64,000 nt of DNA from Paenibacillus spongiae (GCF_024734895.1 NZ_CP091430.1:2126501-2190500), one strand, 5' to 3'; shown: positions 33,605-42,532, counted from the stretch's first letter. Numbers and translations: made by a program. Notes: generated by a model not told the origin, from the letters alone.

Positions 33605-35263
33605 ATGAATGATTATGCAAAGAAACATATAGCATTTCAAACAAGTGGCGATATTGAGCTATGGATAGGTCTGTTAAAGGCTAAGTATGATGATGAAAAG
33701 TATTACTATGATGACACTGAAGCCCGTAAATTCCATGCATTTGTCAGCAAATTAGAGTTAGATAAGGGCAAAAAGGGACAAAAAATAAACTTACTCAAGT
33801 TTCAATTCGATATCTGCACATCGATTATTTGTGTGAAGAAGAGAGAAGACAACCTGAGAAGGTTTACCGAGGCTCATATCAACATCAGTAGAAAGAACGG
33901 GAAAGGATTCATCATAAGCTGCATCATCACTTACTTATACTATTGTAAGAATGAATTTGGCTCAGCAATCCTTGTCACGGCCAATACGACTAAACAGGCA
34001 TCAGAATTATTTGACACAATCAAGTATATGATTGATCACAATAAGACGCTGAAAAAGTATGTACATATCAAAGACAGTCGAAAGATTATTGAAAAGAAGA
34101 ATATGAACAGTAAGTTGCAGGTTATCAGTTCCGATGCGTCGAACGCCGATTCCTACGCTGGTATTTATTGTATACTTGATGAAATTCACGAGTCAAAGAA
34201 CGGTAATCTCTATGATAAGCTGCGTACGGGTATGGGGATATGGGATGAGCCATTGCTTATTACGCTAACCACGGCCTCATCTGGTAACGATCCTAATAAT
34301 CTCGAAATGGAATTGTATAATTACGCAAAGGAAATTGAAGCCGGTAGGACTCAAAATGAGTCTTTTTTTTATGCCATTTTTGAAGCTGATAAGAATTGCA
34401 AGCTTGATGATGAAAAGCAGTGGTTTAAAGCCAATCCAGCGCTTGGAACATTTCGCAAGTATGCTGATCTAGCTGATTTAGCACGAAAGGCCAAGCAGTT
34501 GAAGACAAGGGAGGCTGCATTCAGACGGCTATACCTGAATCAACACGTATCACTAGATGGTGAGACAGCGATAAATATGAATTTATGGCGTGATCGCCTA
34601 GCAAATGTGAAACTAGAAGAATTGTATCATCTTCCCTCTTGGTGTGGATTGGACATGAGCGCGGTAAACGATATTACTGCCCTTGTTCAGGTTTTCTATG
34701 ATCAAGAAATTGATATATACATCATTTACCCACATCTGTTCACGCCAAAGGACACCCTAATAGAAAGAACTGAACGAGACAACATTAGATATGATATACA
34801 CGTTGATAATAAGCATATAAAAGCGTTGGATGGAAGCTTTATCAATTTTGAGCAATTACATAGCTACATCAAAGAGTTGAACGGATTATGTAACATCGAG
34901 GAGATTGGATTTGATCGATGGGGAGCAATCGGTATTATCTCTGCGTTAGAAAAGGAATTTACTGTAGTAACAATGGGGCAAGGTGGTAAGACGATGGCTC
35001 CAGCTATTAATGATTTCGAAAATCTTCTCATGGAAAAACGTTTGATCATTGCTAATAATCCTGTCTTGACTTGGATGGCTGGAAATGTCATAGCAACCGA
35101 TGTAAACGGTATGAAATACGACAAGCGAAAAAGTAAATATAAAATCGACGGAATTATTGCAATGCTGATGGGATTAAGCCGCGCGGTAGCAAATACCAAT
35201 GAGGTAAAAATTGATTTGAATCAATATATAACAGATGAATCCTTAGAATCGATGGGGTGGTGA
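33605..35263 (+). CDS. terL: Terminase large subunit (HK97-type, Terminase_1)
   Basis: This 552-aa packaging motor has an N-terminal ATPase with Walker A SRKNGKG (about residues 95-101) and Walker B YCILDEIHE (D192, E193). The C-terminal RNase H-like nuclease contains GLDMSAVNDITAL (Asp metal ligand) and the KYKIDGIIA segment. It cuts concatemeric DNA and pumps it into the prohead. The HNH-TerS-TerL order and the family predict cos-type ends with 3' overhangs; that is inference. Confidence 0.95.
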   Translation: MNDYAKKHIAFQTSGDIELWIGLLKAKYDDEKYYYDDTEARKFHAFVSKLELDKGKKGQKINLLKFQFDICTSIICVKKREDNLRRFTEAHINISRKNGKGFIISCIITYLYYCKNEFGSAILVTANTTKQASELFDTIKYMIDHNKTLKKYVHIKDSRKIIEKKNMNSKLQVISSDASNADSYAGIYCILDEIHESKNGNLYDKLRTGMGIWDEPLLITLTTASSGNDPNNLEMELYNYAKEIEAGRTQNESFFYAIFEADKNCKLDDEKQWFKANPALGTFRKYADLADLARKAKQLKTREAAFRRLYLNQHVSLDGETAINMNLWRDRLANVKLEELYHLPSWCGLDMSAVNDITALVQVFYDQEIDIYIIYPHLFTPKDTLIERTERDNIRYDIHVDNKHIKALDGSFINFEQLHSYIKELNGLCNIEEIGFDRWGAIGIISALEKEFTVVTMGQGGKTMAPAINDFENLLMEKRLIIANNPVLTWMAGNVIATDVNGMKYDKRKSKYKIDGIIAMLMGLSRAVANTNEVKIDLNQYITDESLESMGW

Positions 35264-35271
35264 ATAACAAG

Positions 35272-35442
35272 TTGAATAGGTTTAAGCAAATCCTCAAGGA
35301 ACACTTGGAGGATATTTTTATTTTATCGGGACTTTCACTAATTGTATTTGCTACATTCCTGCTTAATGGAATCGCAGGGATCTATGCAACAGGGATTGTC
35401 TTATTTGGTTTGGGCGTATTCTTTGCTTACAGAGGGAGGTGA
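35272..35442 (+). CDS. Small membrane protein between TerL and portal, 56 aa
   Basis: A small protein with two hydrophobic segments (FILSGLSLIVFATFLL and GIVLFGLGVFFAY). TTG 35272 is preferred because GGTGGTGA is 8 bases upstream; GTG codons at 35257 and 35260 overlapping the terL stop are alternatives. Small membrane proteins at this place are common in HK97-like phages and have no known role. Confidence 0.6.
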   Translation: MNRFKQILKEHLEDIFILSGLSLIVFATFLLNGIAGIYATGIVLFGLGVFFAYRGR

Positions 35443-35448
35443 ACATAG

Positions 35449-36669
35449 TTGAGTATATTCGGACGAAGAGAGCAACGAGATATAAATGGCTATAGTAATG
35501 AAGAATTCATGCGGCTTCTTGGGATCAATGTAGGTAGTGTTGATAAAGATAAACTATCGGAAATTACATATTTTACCTGCCTCCGCCTGCTCTCAGAATC
35601 AATCGCCAAATTGCCCTTGAAACTCTATCGTGAAGAAGCGGGTAAAGGGATTGTTAAAGCGACAGATCATTATCTATATCAAAAAATGAAGACTAGACCT
35701 TCTCCATTCCTATCCAGTTTTAACTTTTGGTCTTCTATTGAACTGAATCGCAATCACTTTGGGAATGCATATGCCTATATTGAGATGAATCGAGGCAAAG
35801 TTAAATGGCTCCACATTTTACCTAGTGATCGAGTCAAGATTTGGCTGGACAATATTGGACTAATCAGCAACGAAAATGCGTTATGGTACATATTTACCGA
35901 CCAACAAAACAAAGAACATAAGATACACCATCAACAAATCCTACATTTTAAAACTAGTATGAGTCTGGATGGGATTACAGGATTATCTGTTCAAGATTGT
36001 TTGAAAATTAGTGTTGAGAATGCTCAAGCAGGTCAGAAATTTGTGAACAATTACTTCAAAAATGGCTTATTCGCCAAAGGTTTGCTCCAGTATACAGGCG
36101 AAATTGAGGACAGTAAACGTAAAGTCATGCAGCAGAAATTTGAGTCAATGTCAAATGGTATTCAAGCGGCAGGTAGAATACTTCCCGTTCCACTTGGTTT
36201 TTCATTCAGCACAATCAATACAGATATGGTATCAAGCCAATTTCTTGAGTTGTCGAAATTCACATCTTTACAGATTGCCGCGTCGATGGGGATTAAGCCC
36301 AATCAAATTAATAACATGGAACGTTCTACACACTCGAACATTGAATTTGAAGGATTATCTTTCTATATCGATACTCTGCTTAGTAATCTTACACAGTATG
36401 AACAGGAAGTTAATTTTAAGCTGCTAGGTGAGAAGGAACGAGAGCGAGGACACTTTTGGAAGTGGAATGTAGACGCAATTCTGCGTGCTGACTTCAAAAC
36501 TCGTATGGACGGTTATGCTGTTGCAATTAACAATGGTTTTATGAAGCCAAATGAGGCGCGTCAAAAAGAAGATTGGCCTGAAGAGGAAGATGGGAACAAG
36601 TTGATTGTCAATGGAAATTACATACCTCTCTCAATGGTTGGACAACAGTATGTGGAGGGAGGTGAGTAA
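35449..36669 (+). CDS. Portal protein (HK97 family)
   Basis: The 406-aa protein has the HK97 portal features: YFTCLRLLSESIAKLPLKLY near the N-terminus, LNRNHFGNAYAYIE, LHILPSDRVKIW and GLSVQDCLKISVENAQAG. It forms the dodecameric ring at one capsid vertex, the entry for DNA and the tail joining site. TTG 35449 follows GGGAGGTGA. It is directly followed by the maturation protease and major capsid genes, the usual order. Confidence 0.95.
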   Translation: MSIFGRREQRDINGYSNEEFMRLLGINVGSVDKDKLSEITYFTCLRLLSESIAKLPLKLYREEAGKGIVKATDHYLYQKMKTRPSPFLSSFNFWSSIELNRNHFGNAYAYIEMNRGKVKWLHILPSDRVKIWLDNIGLISNENALWYIFTDQQNKEHKIHHQQILHFKTSMSLDGITGLSVQDCLKISVENAQAGQKFVNNYFKNGLFAKGLLQYTGEIEDSKRKVMQQKFESMSNGIQAAGRILPVPLGFSFSTINTDMVSSQFLELSKFTSLQIAASMGIKPNQINNMERSTHSNIEFEGLSFYIDTLLSNLTQYEQEVNFKLLGEKERERGHFWKWNVDAILRADFKTRMDGYAVAINNGFMKPNEARQKEDWPEEEDGNKLIVNGNYIPLSMVGQQYVEGGE

Positions 36670-36674
36670 TACTA

Positions 36675-37364
36675 ATGAAATGGTTAAACGTAAAGAATGC
36701 GGTAGATAAAGCTGAACTTTACATATACGGTGACATCGTTGGTTCGGAATGGGATAAATGGACTGATACAGATACCGCTCCAGAGGATGTTTTAACTCTA
36801 TTATCTGAGATTGGCGAGAATAAACCACTTGATATCTATATAAATAGTGGCGGTGGAAGTGTCTTCGCTGGACTAGCGATTTATAACATATTGAAGCGGC
36901 ATCCAGGATATAAGATTGCATATATCGATGGCTTAGCGGCAAGTATTAGTTCAGTCATCCCGTTTGCAGCAAACAAGATAATTATCCCTTCGAATTCGTT
37001 CATGATGATACATAAACCGTGGAATTGGATGGCTGGAAATGCGAATGATTATCGTAAAATGGCAGACGATCTAGACCGTATTGAACAGGGAATCCTTAAT
37101 GTGTATCAAGAGAATCTGGTTGATGGTGTTGACATTGAAACAATTCGCGGAATGGTCAATGCAGAGACCTGGATCAATGGTAATGAAGTAGCGAATTATT
37201 TTAGAGTTGAAGTCGTTGGAGCAAACAATATTGCAGCAAGCATTACGGATCGAGTAAAAGCCTATACAAATGTACCGCAGGAACTACTTAATCAGTCCCA
37301 TGTGAGTAAACGACAAGATGAAGAACAAATTGAATTAATGAAAATGCAATTAGAGTTGCTATAA
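36675..37364 (+). CDS. ClpP-like head maturation protease
   Basis: The 229-aa serine peptidase of the ClpP/crotonase class has an INSGGGSVFAGLAIYNIL motif, the catalytic serine S90 in DGLAASIS, and H113 in MMIHKPW. Asp in the DDLDRIE helix completes the triad. It processes the capsid precursor, removing the scaffold-like delta domain. The ribosome site is GGAGGTGAG. A segment GCGGCTCTTTTTTAATG after the gene has a T run but no stem. Confidence 0.93.
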   Translation: MKWLNVKNAVDKAELYIYGDIVGSEWDKWTDTDTAPEDVLTLLSEIGENKPLDIYINSGGGSVFAGLAIYNILKRHPGYKIAYIDGLAASISSVIPFAANKIIIPSNSFMMIHKPWNWMAGNANDYRKMADDLDRIEQGILNVYQENLVDGVDIETIRGMVNAETWINGNEVANYFRVEVVGANNIAASITDRVKAYTNVPQELLNQSHVSKRQDEEQIELMKMQLELL

Positions 37365-37413
37365 ATGTAGCGGCTCTTTTTTAATGCCTAAATATAACTG
37401 GAGGTTAATTGAT

Positions 37414-38562
37414 ATGAAACGTATTGACGAATTGAAACAACAACTAGAAGAGTTTAAAGCTGAAGCACAGGTACTTCTGAACGAGAACAAGGTTTCTGAT
37501 GCTAAAACGAAAATGGAAGAGATCAAGAATCTAAAAGAGTCTATTCTCATCCAAGAGCAATTGGACGCTGAAGCACTTGAGCAAGTACAAAATAAAATGA
37601 ATAATCAAAAGGAGAATAAACAAGTGGAGAATAACACGAAACAAACTGCAAATGCACTTCGCGCAATGATTAAGGCTGGTATGGGTAAAAGCCTGACTGA
37701 AGCGGAAAATGCCCTTCTTGTCCCTTCAACAGGTGATGGTGCAAATGGTGAAGGCTTCCTTCTACCTAAAGATATTCGAACTTTGATCGTTGAAAAAATC
37801 AGACAATATAAATCATTTCGTGATGTATTGGGTTATATTCCAACGACTGCACTCACTGGTTCTTTCCCAGTTGAAGACTTCGAAACTCTATCTGAGCTTG
37901 TTGACTTTACGGATGGCACAGATGGAACTGAACCAACTGATATTAAGTTTAAAAATGTTGCATATGCACTCAAGCAAAAAGGAGCGATTATTAAACTTTC
38001 AAACACTCTGCTCCAAATGACAGACAATAACTTGATTGCTTACATTGTTAAAGTATTTGCAAAGAAAGCCGTTATTACTGAGAACAAAATGGCTATTGCT
38101 GCACTTCAAGCTGGTAAAACCGTTAAAGCTTTGGCTGATTGGACTGTTCTTAAGAAGTCGATTAACGTGGACTTGGATGAAGGTGTTAAATATGGTTGCG
38201 TCATTGTTACCAATCAGGATGGCTATGACAAACTCGACTCCATTGTTGCAGACGGTCGTCCGCTTTTGCAACCAGACGTTACATCTCCTAACCGTAAGAT
38301 GTTTATGGGTTATCCTGTACATGTATTCTCAAACGCTTTGCTTCCCACAACAGGCACTACTACCAAGAAAGCACCTATTTTCTATGGTAACTTGGCCGAA
38401 GCAGTTTCTTTCGTTGATAATGGTGCCTATGCATTCGCTACTTCTGAACACGCCGCCTTCGCATCGAACATGACCGTAGCACGGGTAATCGAATATGTAG
38501 ATGTTGCTAAGGTTGATGCATCTGACAAAATTTATATTGCTGGAGAAATCACCATCTCCTAA
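37414..38562 (+). CDS. Major capsid protein (HK97 fold)
   Basis: The 382-aa precursor starts with a charged coiled-coil delta domain (about residues 1-95, LKQQLEEFKAEAQVLLNE), the built-in scaffold removed by the protease. The HK97-fold shell domain follows, with LLPKDIRTLIVEKIRQYKSF, GSFPVEDF and the C-terminal AFATSEHAAFASNMTVARV. ATG 37414 follows GGAGGT. Expression should be the highest of the late genes. Confidence 0.94.
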   Translation: MKRIDELKQQLEEFKAEAQVLLNENKVSDAKTKMEEIKNLKESILIQEQLDAEALEQVQNKMNNQKENKQVENNTKQTANALRAMIKAGMGKSLTEAENALLVPSTGDGANGEGFLLPKDIRTLIVEKIRQYKSFRDVLGYIPTTALTGSFPVEDFETLSELVDFTDGTDGTEPTDIKFKNVAYALKQKGAIIKLSNTLLQMTDNNLIAYIVKVFAKKAVITENKMAIAALQAGKTVKALADWTVLKKSINVDLDEGVKYGCVIVTNQDGYDKLDSIVADGRPLLQPDVTSPNRKMFMGYPVHVFSNALLPTTGTTTKKAPIFYGNLAEAVSFVDNGAYAFATSEHAAFASNMTVARVIEYVDVAKVDASDKIYIAGEITIS

Positions 38563-38576
38563 TAGGAGTGATACAT

Positions 38577-39134
38577 ATGCTAGCATCACTTGGAACAGCA
38601 AAGCAATTCATGAACCTTCCGCAAGATGACTTCAGCCAAGATGATAATCTCGTCTTGGCTCTTCTTGCTTCTTCACAAGCGATTGAGAATTATTGCAACC
38701 GGACATTTAACAAACAGTCGTATACAGATATCTTAAGCGCGGCAGGCAATTACCTATCAATTAAAAACTTTCCCGTTGTAAGAGTGAATTCAGTTGTTTC
38801 AGTTAATGGGGATGAGATAACTGATTATATTTTGTTACCAGATGGCATCCTATACCGCCAAAACGGTTGGAACATAAGAGATTACAATTACACTGTCACC
38901 TATGAAGCGGGTTATGTATTGCCAGATGAGGCAACGACAGAACAACCTCAAACATTACCTAAACCGCTTGAATTAGCTTGTATTTTCTTGGCTCAGATGA
39001 TCTTCAAAGGACAAATTGGCTTAAAAGAGAAACGAATCGCAGACATTACATACAAATATGCCGATGTTTCTGACAATCAATTGCCATCAACCGTTGTTAG
39101 TCTAATTCAACCTTATAAAGTGTGGTGGCGATGA
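38577..39134 (+). CDS. Head-tail connector protein (gp6-like)
   Basis: The 185-aa protein begins with a helical DNA-packaging/gp6-like region (SQDDNLVLALLASSQAIENYCNR), followed by a beta-rich insertion and a C-terminal helix. Such adaptors bind below the portal ring. ATG 38577 follows AGGAGTGA. It overlaps the next gene by 4 bases. Confidence 0.85.
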   Translation: MLASLGTAKQFMNLPQDDFSQDDNLVLALLASSQAIENYCNRTFNKQSYTDILSAAGNYLSIKNFPVVRVNSVVSVNGDEITDYILLPDGILYRQNGWNIRDYNYTVTYEAGYVLPDEATTEQPQTLPKPLELACIFLAQMIFKGQIGLKEKRIADITYKYADVSDNQLPSTVVSLIQPYKVWWR

Positions 39135-39460
39135 TGTATGATTACGACTTGTTCAACCAGAGATGTGTAATCAAGCGCCTAGAGGTTATAAAGGATCAAT
39201 ATAACAGACCAAAAGGCGAGAAATGGAACCCCGTAAATATATATCCATGTCGCTTGGCTAAAGCATCGAATTCCTTCACTCAACAACAACCAGCAGCAGA
39301 ATCTAATGAGAATTATACGCTATATCTGTTGTCAAACGCCGATGTAAAGGGCGGAGACATGGCAGAAGTAATTGGAGTAGGTAAGTTTAGGCTAGCCAGA
39401 CCTTATAAGCCTGATAACCATCATTATCAAGTACCGGCGGTGTGGGACGATGAGCTTTAA
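39131..39460 (+). CDS. Head closure/head-tail adaptor protein
   Basis: The 109-aa beta-rich protein (YDLFNQRCVIKRLEV... YTLYLLSNADVKGGDMAEV) fits the phage head-closure family (SPP1 gp16-like). It plugs the portal channel and joins head and tail. It starts at an ATGA overlap with the previous stop; ATG 39134 is a near alternative. Confidence 0.7.
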   Translation: MMYDYDLFNQRCVIKRLEVIKDQYNRPKGEKWNPVNIYPCRLAKASNSFTQQQPAAESNENYTLYLLSNADVKGGDMAEVIGVGKFRLARPYKPDNHHYQVPAVWDDEL

Positions 39461-39929
39461 AGTTGATGGATTAGACGAGTTTGAGAAGCAATTAAAGAAA
39501 GCTATCCGTAAAAGCGGTAAGTTGTATAAGGATCTACAGTATGAGGTTGGCAAACAACACCTAACTGACGCTGCTCAAGTGTTAAAGAGTGAAGGACATG
39601 AGGATTCTGGACAATTAATTGATAGTTATGAGCGCAAACCTCATGATGGCAAGAAAGAATGGGCTTTATTCGTTGATGGAGACACCATTGAAGTTGGTAC
39701 GAAGGTATTCTACGCCAATATGCTGAATGACGGACACAAGCTTGTGAAGATTAAACGTGGCATATCTAAGACAGGCAGAGCAACCAAGAGGAAGAAAACA
39801 GTTGGATATGTTCCCGGTATTCATTATAACGAGAAGGCACTGAACCGAACAAAGGAAGTAATTCCAAAGATGGTTGAAGATTTTATCAAGAAGATTGGGA
39901 AGGAGGCTGGATTTGATGTTGAAAAGTAG
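39450..39929 (+). CDS. HK97 gp10-like tail-completion protein
   Basis: The 159-aa protein starts MSFKVDGLDEFEKQLKKAI, the usual start of the HK97 gp10 family, and is Lys-rich with GTKVFYANMLNDGHKL near residue 83. It acts at the head-tail interface. The start overlaps the previous gene by 11 bases and the end overlaps the next gene by 14, so the four connector genes are tightly coupled. Confidence 0.82.
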   Translation: MSFKVDGLDEFEKQLKKAIRKSGKLYKDLQYEVGKQHLTDAAQVLKSEGHEDSGQLIDSYERKPHDGKKEWALFVDGDTIEVGTKVFYANMLNDGHKLVKIKRGISKTGRATKRKKTVGYVPGIHYNEKALNRTKEVIPKMVEDFIKKIGKEAGFDVEK

Positions 39930-40362
39930 CTCAGATGCGATTAGCAATGCACTCAATGACATAATTCCCAACTTGACTATTTACGTTAACAATACACCAT
40001 CAGATTTTGAACGGCCTTCCTTCTCTCTTAATAAAGTATTTCATACAAAAGAGGACTTGACCAAGTATACATACCGAGAACAAGTAAATTGGCAAATCGT
40101 TTATTTTGCCAGTGAATTGCCCTCAGGTGAAGTCGATGTTTTTGAACAGCTTGAAAAAGAAGATGCGCTTATGGAGTATTTTTCATCATTGCACTATTTA
40201 CCTGTATCTGATACCGACGATTTATTTGAGATTGTCAGCATCGAAGGGGATAGGAAAGATGATGAAGTTGCTATGCAAATAACGCTCTCCTATGAGTATG
40301 ACAAGAACACGAAAGAAACTTATGACAACATGCAAGAGATTCAAACTAAACTTTCAATTTAA
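39916..40362 (+). CDS. Tail terminator/tail-completion-like protein
   Basis: The 148-aa alpha-beta protein (SNALNDIIPNLTIYVNNTP... RPSFSLNKVF) has the size and position of the phage tail terminator that caps the tail tube, encoded before the sheath in PBSX-like phages. ATG 39916 follows AGGAGG. The family call rests on order and strand pattern. Confidence 0.7.
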   Translation: MLKSSSDAISNALNDIIPNLTIYVNNTPSDFERPSFSLNKVFHTKEDLTKYTYREQVNWQIVYFASELPSGEVDVFEQLEKEDALMEYFSSLHYLPVSDTDDLFEIVSIEGDRKDDEVAMQITLSYEYDKNTKETYDNMQEIQTKLSI

Positions 40363-40374
40363 GGAGTTGAAACA

Positions 40375-41439
40375 ATGGCACTACCTAGTATCAGTATAGT
40401 ATTTAAAACATTGGCATCACAAGGAATACAACAAGGTCAAGTTGGCAAAGTTGTTCTTGCCCTCAAGGATGCGAGTGTTACAACTGGTGTAGTGGAGCAC
40501 CGTCTATTTGGCATTACTGAGATTCCCACTACACTATCTACCAGCAATAAAGATCTAATCAAGCTAGCATTCCAAGGCACACCTAAAGAGGTTGGCCTAG
40601 TTGTCATTGCGGAGAGTGCAGTATATTATACAGCAGCTCTCGATTATGCGGAGTCCATCCGATTCAATGTATTTGCGATTCCAGGTATTGTAGAGGCAGA
40701 TATTGCGACAGTTGGAACATGGGTTAAGGATCAATTCGATAATAAGGGCAAGAAATTCCTTGCGGTTCTTCCCTCGCATGAAGGTGATCATCCTGCAATC
40801 GTGAATTTCGACACAGATGACATTAAAGTTGGTGAAACAGCTTATACAGTGACACAATACTCTGCTCGAATCGCAGGTTTGCTAGCAGGACTTCCATTAA
40901 CAGTCGCGCCAACCTATCAGGTACTCTCTGATGTTACGGATATTCCACGGATTAAGAAAGCGGATGCCGATACAGCAATTGATGAGGGTAAACTAATCCT
41001 CTGGCATGACGGCGAAAAGGTGAAAATCGCTTCTGGTGTTACATCATACATCACTGTAACGGGTGATCGTGGAGAGGACTGGAAGAAGATCAAACTGGTT
41101 CGAATCTACAATAAGATTTATGACGATATTCGTACCACAATTGAGAATTTCTACATTGGCCGTGTACAAAATAGCTATGCGAACAAGTTGAGTCTTGTTG
41201 CAAGTATTCGAAGTTACTTCAATGAACTTGAGAATCAGGAGATACTGGACACTGGAAAAAACAGTATTGATATTGATGTCGATGCTCAGCGAAATTACCT
41301 TAACTCTATCGGTACAAATACCAGTGGATGGACTGAAGGTCAAATTCGAGAAGCAAATACAAGAGATAAAGTGTTCCTACAAGCTAACATTCGTGCACTC
41401 GACGGCATGGAGAATTTTACAATCAATATCTATACGTAA
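40375..41439 (+). CDS. Contractile tail sheath protein (XkdK-like)
   Basis: The 354-aa protein starts MALPSISIVFKTLASQGIQQ, with GIVEADIATVGTWVKDQF, AARIAGLLAGLPL-like residues (SARIAGLLAGLPLT), and an ending with AEVNIYT-like strands (FTINIYT). This is the phage tail sheath family of PBSX and myoviruses. The sheath contracts to drive the tube through the cell envelope, so the phage is a myovirus. The ribosome site is AAGGAG. Confidence 0.93.
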   Translation: MALPSISIVFKTLASQGIQQGQVGKVVLALKDASVTTGVVEHRLFGITEIPTTLSTSNKDLIKLAFQGTPKEVGLVVIAESAVYYTAALDYAESIRFNVFAIPGIVEADIATVGTWVKDQFDNKGKKFLAVLPSHEGDHPAIVNFDTDDIKVGETAYTVTQYSARIAGLLAGLPLTVAPTYQVLSDVTDIPRIKKADADTAIDEGKLILWHDGEKVKIASGVTSYITVTGDRGEDWKKIKLVRIYNKIYDDIRTTIENFYIGRVQNSYANKLSLVASIRSYFNELENQEILDTGKNSIDIDVDAQRNYLNSIGTNTSGWTEGQIREANTRDKVFLQANIRALDGMENFTINIYT

Positions 41440-41458
41440 AGAAAGGAGACTAATATAG

Positions 41459-41887
41459 ATGGCAAGAATAAAAGCTAGTAAGATTATAAGTGGAACTCAC
41501 GGTGAATTGTGGCTCGACAATGAACAGGTAGGAGAGGTTCTTTCCTTCGAAGCGTTGATTGAGTTTGTCGAAGAACAAGTGCCAGTTGCTGGTGAGTTAG
41601 CGGATGGATATAAATTCATGGGATACAATTGTACCGGCAATATGCAACTACATCACGTAAACTCGCGATTGATTAAGAAACTATCTGCTTCCATCCAACA
41701 AGGAGTTAATCCAGAGTTCGTAGTGGTAAGTAAGCTTGACGATCCTGCTGCCGATGGTAAAGAAGTTATCACCATTCTTGATGCTACGTTTAACAATCTC
41801 AGTCTTGCAAACTGGACTTTAAAGGAAAAGGGTACAATCGAAGCCCCATTTAAATTTACAAAGTGGACACCTAACGACCTAATCTAA
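41459..41887 (+). CDS. Tail tube protein (XkdM-like)
   Basis: The 142-aa protein has the XkdM features KIISGTHGELWLDNEQVGEV and the ending GTIEAPFKFTKW. It forms the inner tube of the contractile tail, directly after the sheath gene as in PBSX. The ribosome site is AAGGAGA. Expression should exceed that of the downstream chaperone, and a hairpin follows. Confidence 0.92.
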   Translation: MARIKASKIISGTHGELWLDNEQVGEVLSFEALIEFVEEQVPVAGELADGYKFMGYNCTGNMQLHHVNSRLIKKLSASIQQGVNPEFVVVSKLDDPAADGKEVITILDATFNNLSLANWTLKEKGTIEAPFKFTKWTPNDLI

Positions 41888-41894
41888 TATCACG

Positions 41895-41938
41895 AAGGAG
41901 GATGCCCTACTGTTATCGGTAGGGCTATTTATATTATG
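41895..41938 (+). promoter_or_regulatory. Ribosome site separated from the start by a hairpin
   Basis: AAGGAGG (41895-41901) is followed by GCCCTAC (41904-41910), a loop, and GTAGGGC (41919-41925). ATG is at 41936. Linear spacing is 34 bases; with the stem folded the distance is about 12, a workable one. The same hairpin with TATTTATATT could also weakly terminate transcription. Confidence 0.6.
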
Positions 41939-42334
41939 AGCAATGCATTAAATCTGCTGCTATCTAAAGATCGTAGTAAGTTAGAGCTGCCAACTAAAAA
42001 AGTTGAGATCAAACGTCTTACGGAGCAACTTGGAGAGCCTGTGTATTTTACGATTCGGGCATTAACATCTGCGGAGTATACGAAAGTTCGTGAACTGTGT
42101 AATAAAGATGAGGACGGCGACAAGTCTTTATTTGAGATCCATAGTGTGATTGCTGGCCTTGTTGACCCATCATTGAAGGATAAAGAACTTCAACAGCACT
42201 TTAATGTTGGTACACCGAAATCCCTCCTTGAAGATGCACAGTTTCTTGTTCCCGGTGAGATCAGTGAATTGGCAGAGAAGATTGCAGAGATGTCAGGCTA
42301 TGGTAAGGACATGGTAGCCGAAGTAAAAAACTAA
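41936..42334 (+). CDS. Tail assembly chaperone, G-like short form (XkdN-like)
   Basis: The 132-aa protein begins MSNALNLLLSKDRSKLELPT and contains FTIRALTSAEYTKVRELC, typical of XkdN-type chaperones, which bind the tape measure during tail assembly. Its last codons are GTA AAA AAC TAA, which forms the slippery heptamer A AAA AAC at 42325-42331 in frame. A fraction of ribosomes should shift to the -1 frame and make the longer form. The start has the hairpin-separated ribosome site. Confidence 0.88.
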   Translation: MSNALNLLLSKDRSKLELPTKKVEIKRLTEQLGEPVYFTIRALTSAEYTKVRELCNKDEDGDKSLFEIHSVIAGLVDPSLKDKELQQHFNVGTPKSLLEDAQFLVPGEISELAEKIAEMSGYGKDMVAEVKN

Positions 42335-42519
42335 TAGACACGTGTGGTTATACGGAAATGCTCTATTACTATTGGACGAAGCATGGCAAGTCCCCTTCAA
42401 CGATCCATAACATGGATGAAGGGGAGCGTATAGTCATTCGTGCATTCTATGAAAAGGAAATGGATGAGAGAAACAAGCTTCTTGAAAAGGGAAATGTAAT
42501 GCCAACAATTCAAGTGTAA
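41936..42519 (+). CDS. Tail assembly chaperone, GT-like -1 frameshift product (about 194 aa)
   Basis: After a -1 slip on A AAA AAC (42325-42331) translation continues LIDTCGYTEMLYYYWTKHGK for 62 further residues to TAA at 42517-42519. This downstream frame has no start codon with a ribosome site near its beginning. The extension YYYWTKHGKSPSTIHNMDEGE is conserved-looking: T-domain-like frames in this place in myophages are often DUF-type and have an xYYYWxxxGxxP pattern. An inverted repeat at 42392-42424 lies 60 bases downstream. Longer-form function: recruiting tube subunits to the tape measure, as in lambda GT. Confidence 0.85.
42325..42331 (+). promoter_or_regulatory. Programmed -1 ribosomal frameshift site A AAA AAC
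   Basis: Reading frame 0 codons GTA AAA AAC give the canonical slippery heptamer, immediately before the frame-0 stop TAA (42332-42334). The -1 frame is open from here to 42519. Confidence 0.88.
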
Positions 42520-42532
42520 TGGAGGTGAATAG

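Noticed and set aside
41902-41922. Six-codon frame starting at ATG 41902 directly after the ribosome site
   Set aside because: The ATG touches the ribosome site with no spacing, so initiation there is unlikely.
42331-42519. Downstream -1 frame considered as an independent gene
   Set aside because: It has no start codon with a ribosome site near its beginning, and it connects exactly to the preceding gene by the slippery heptamer.
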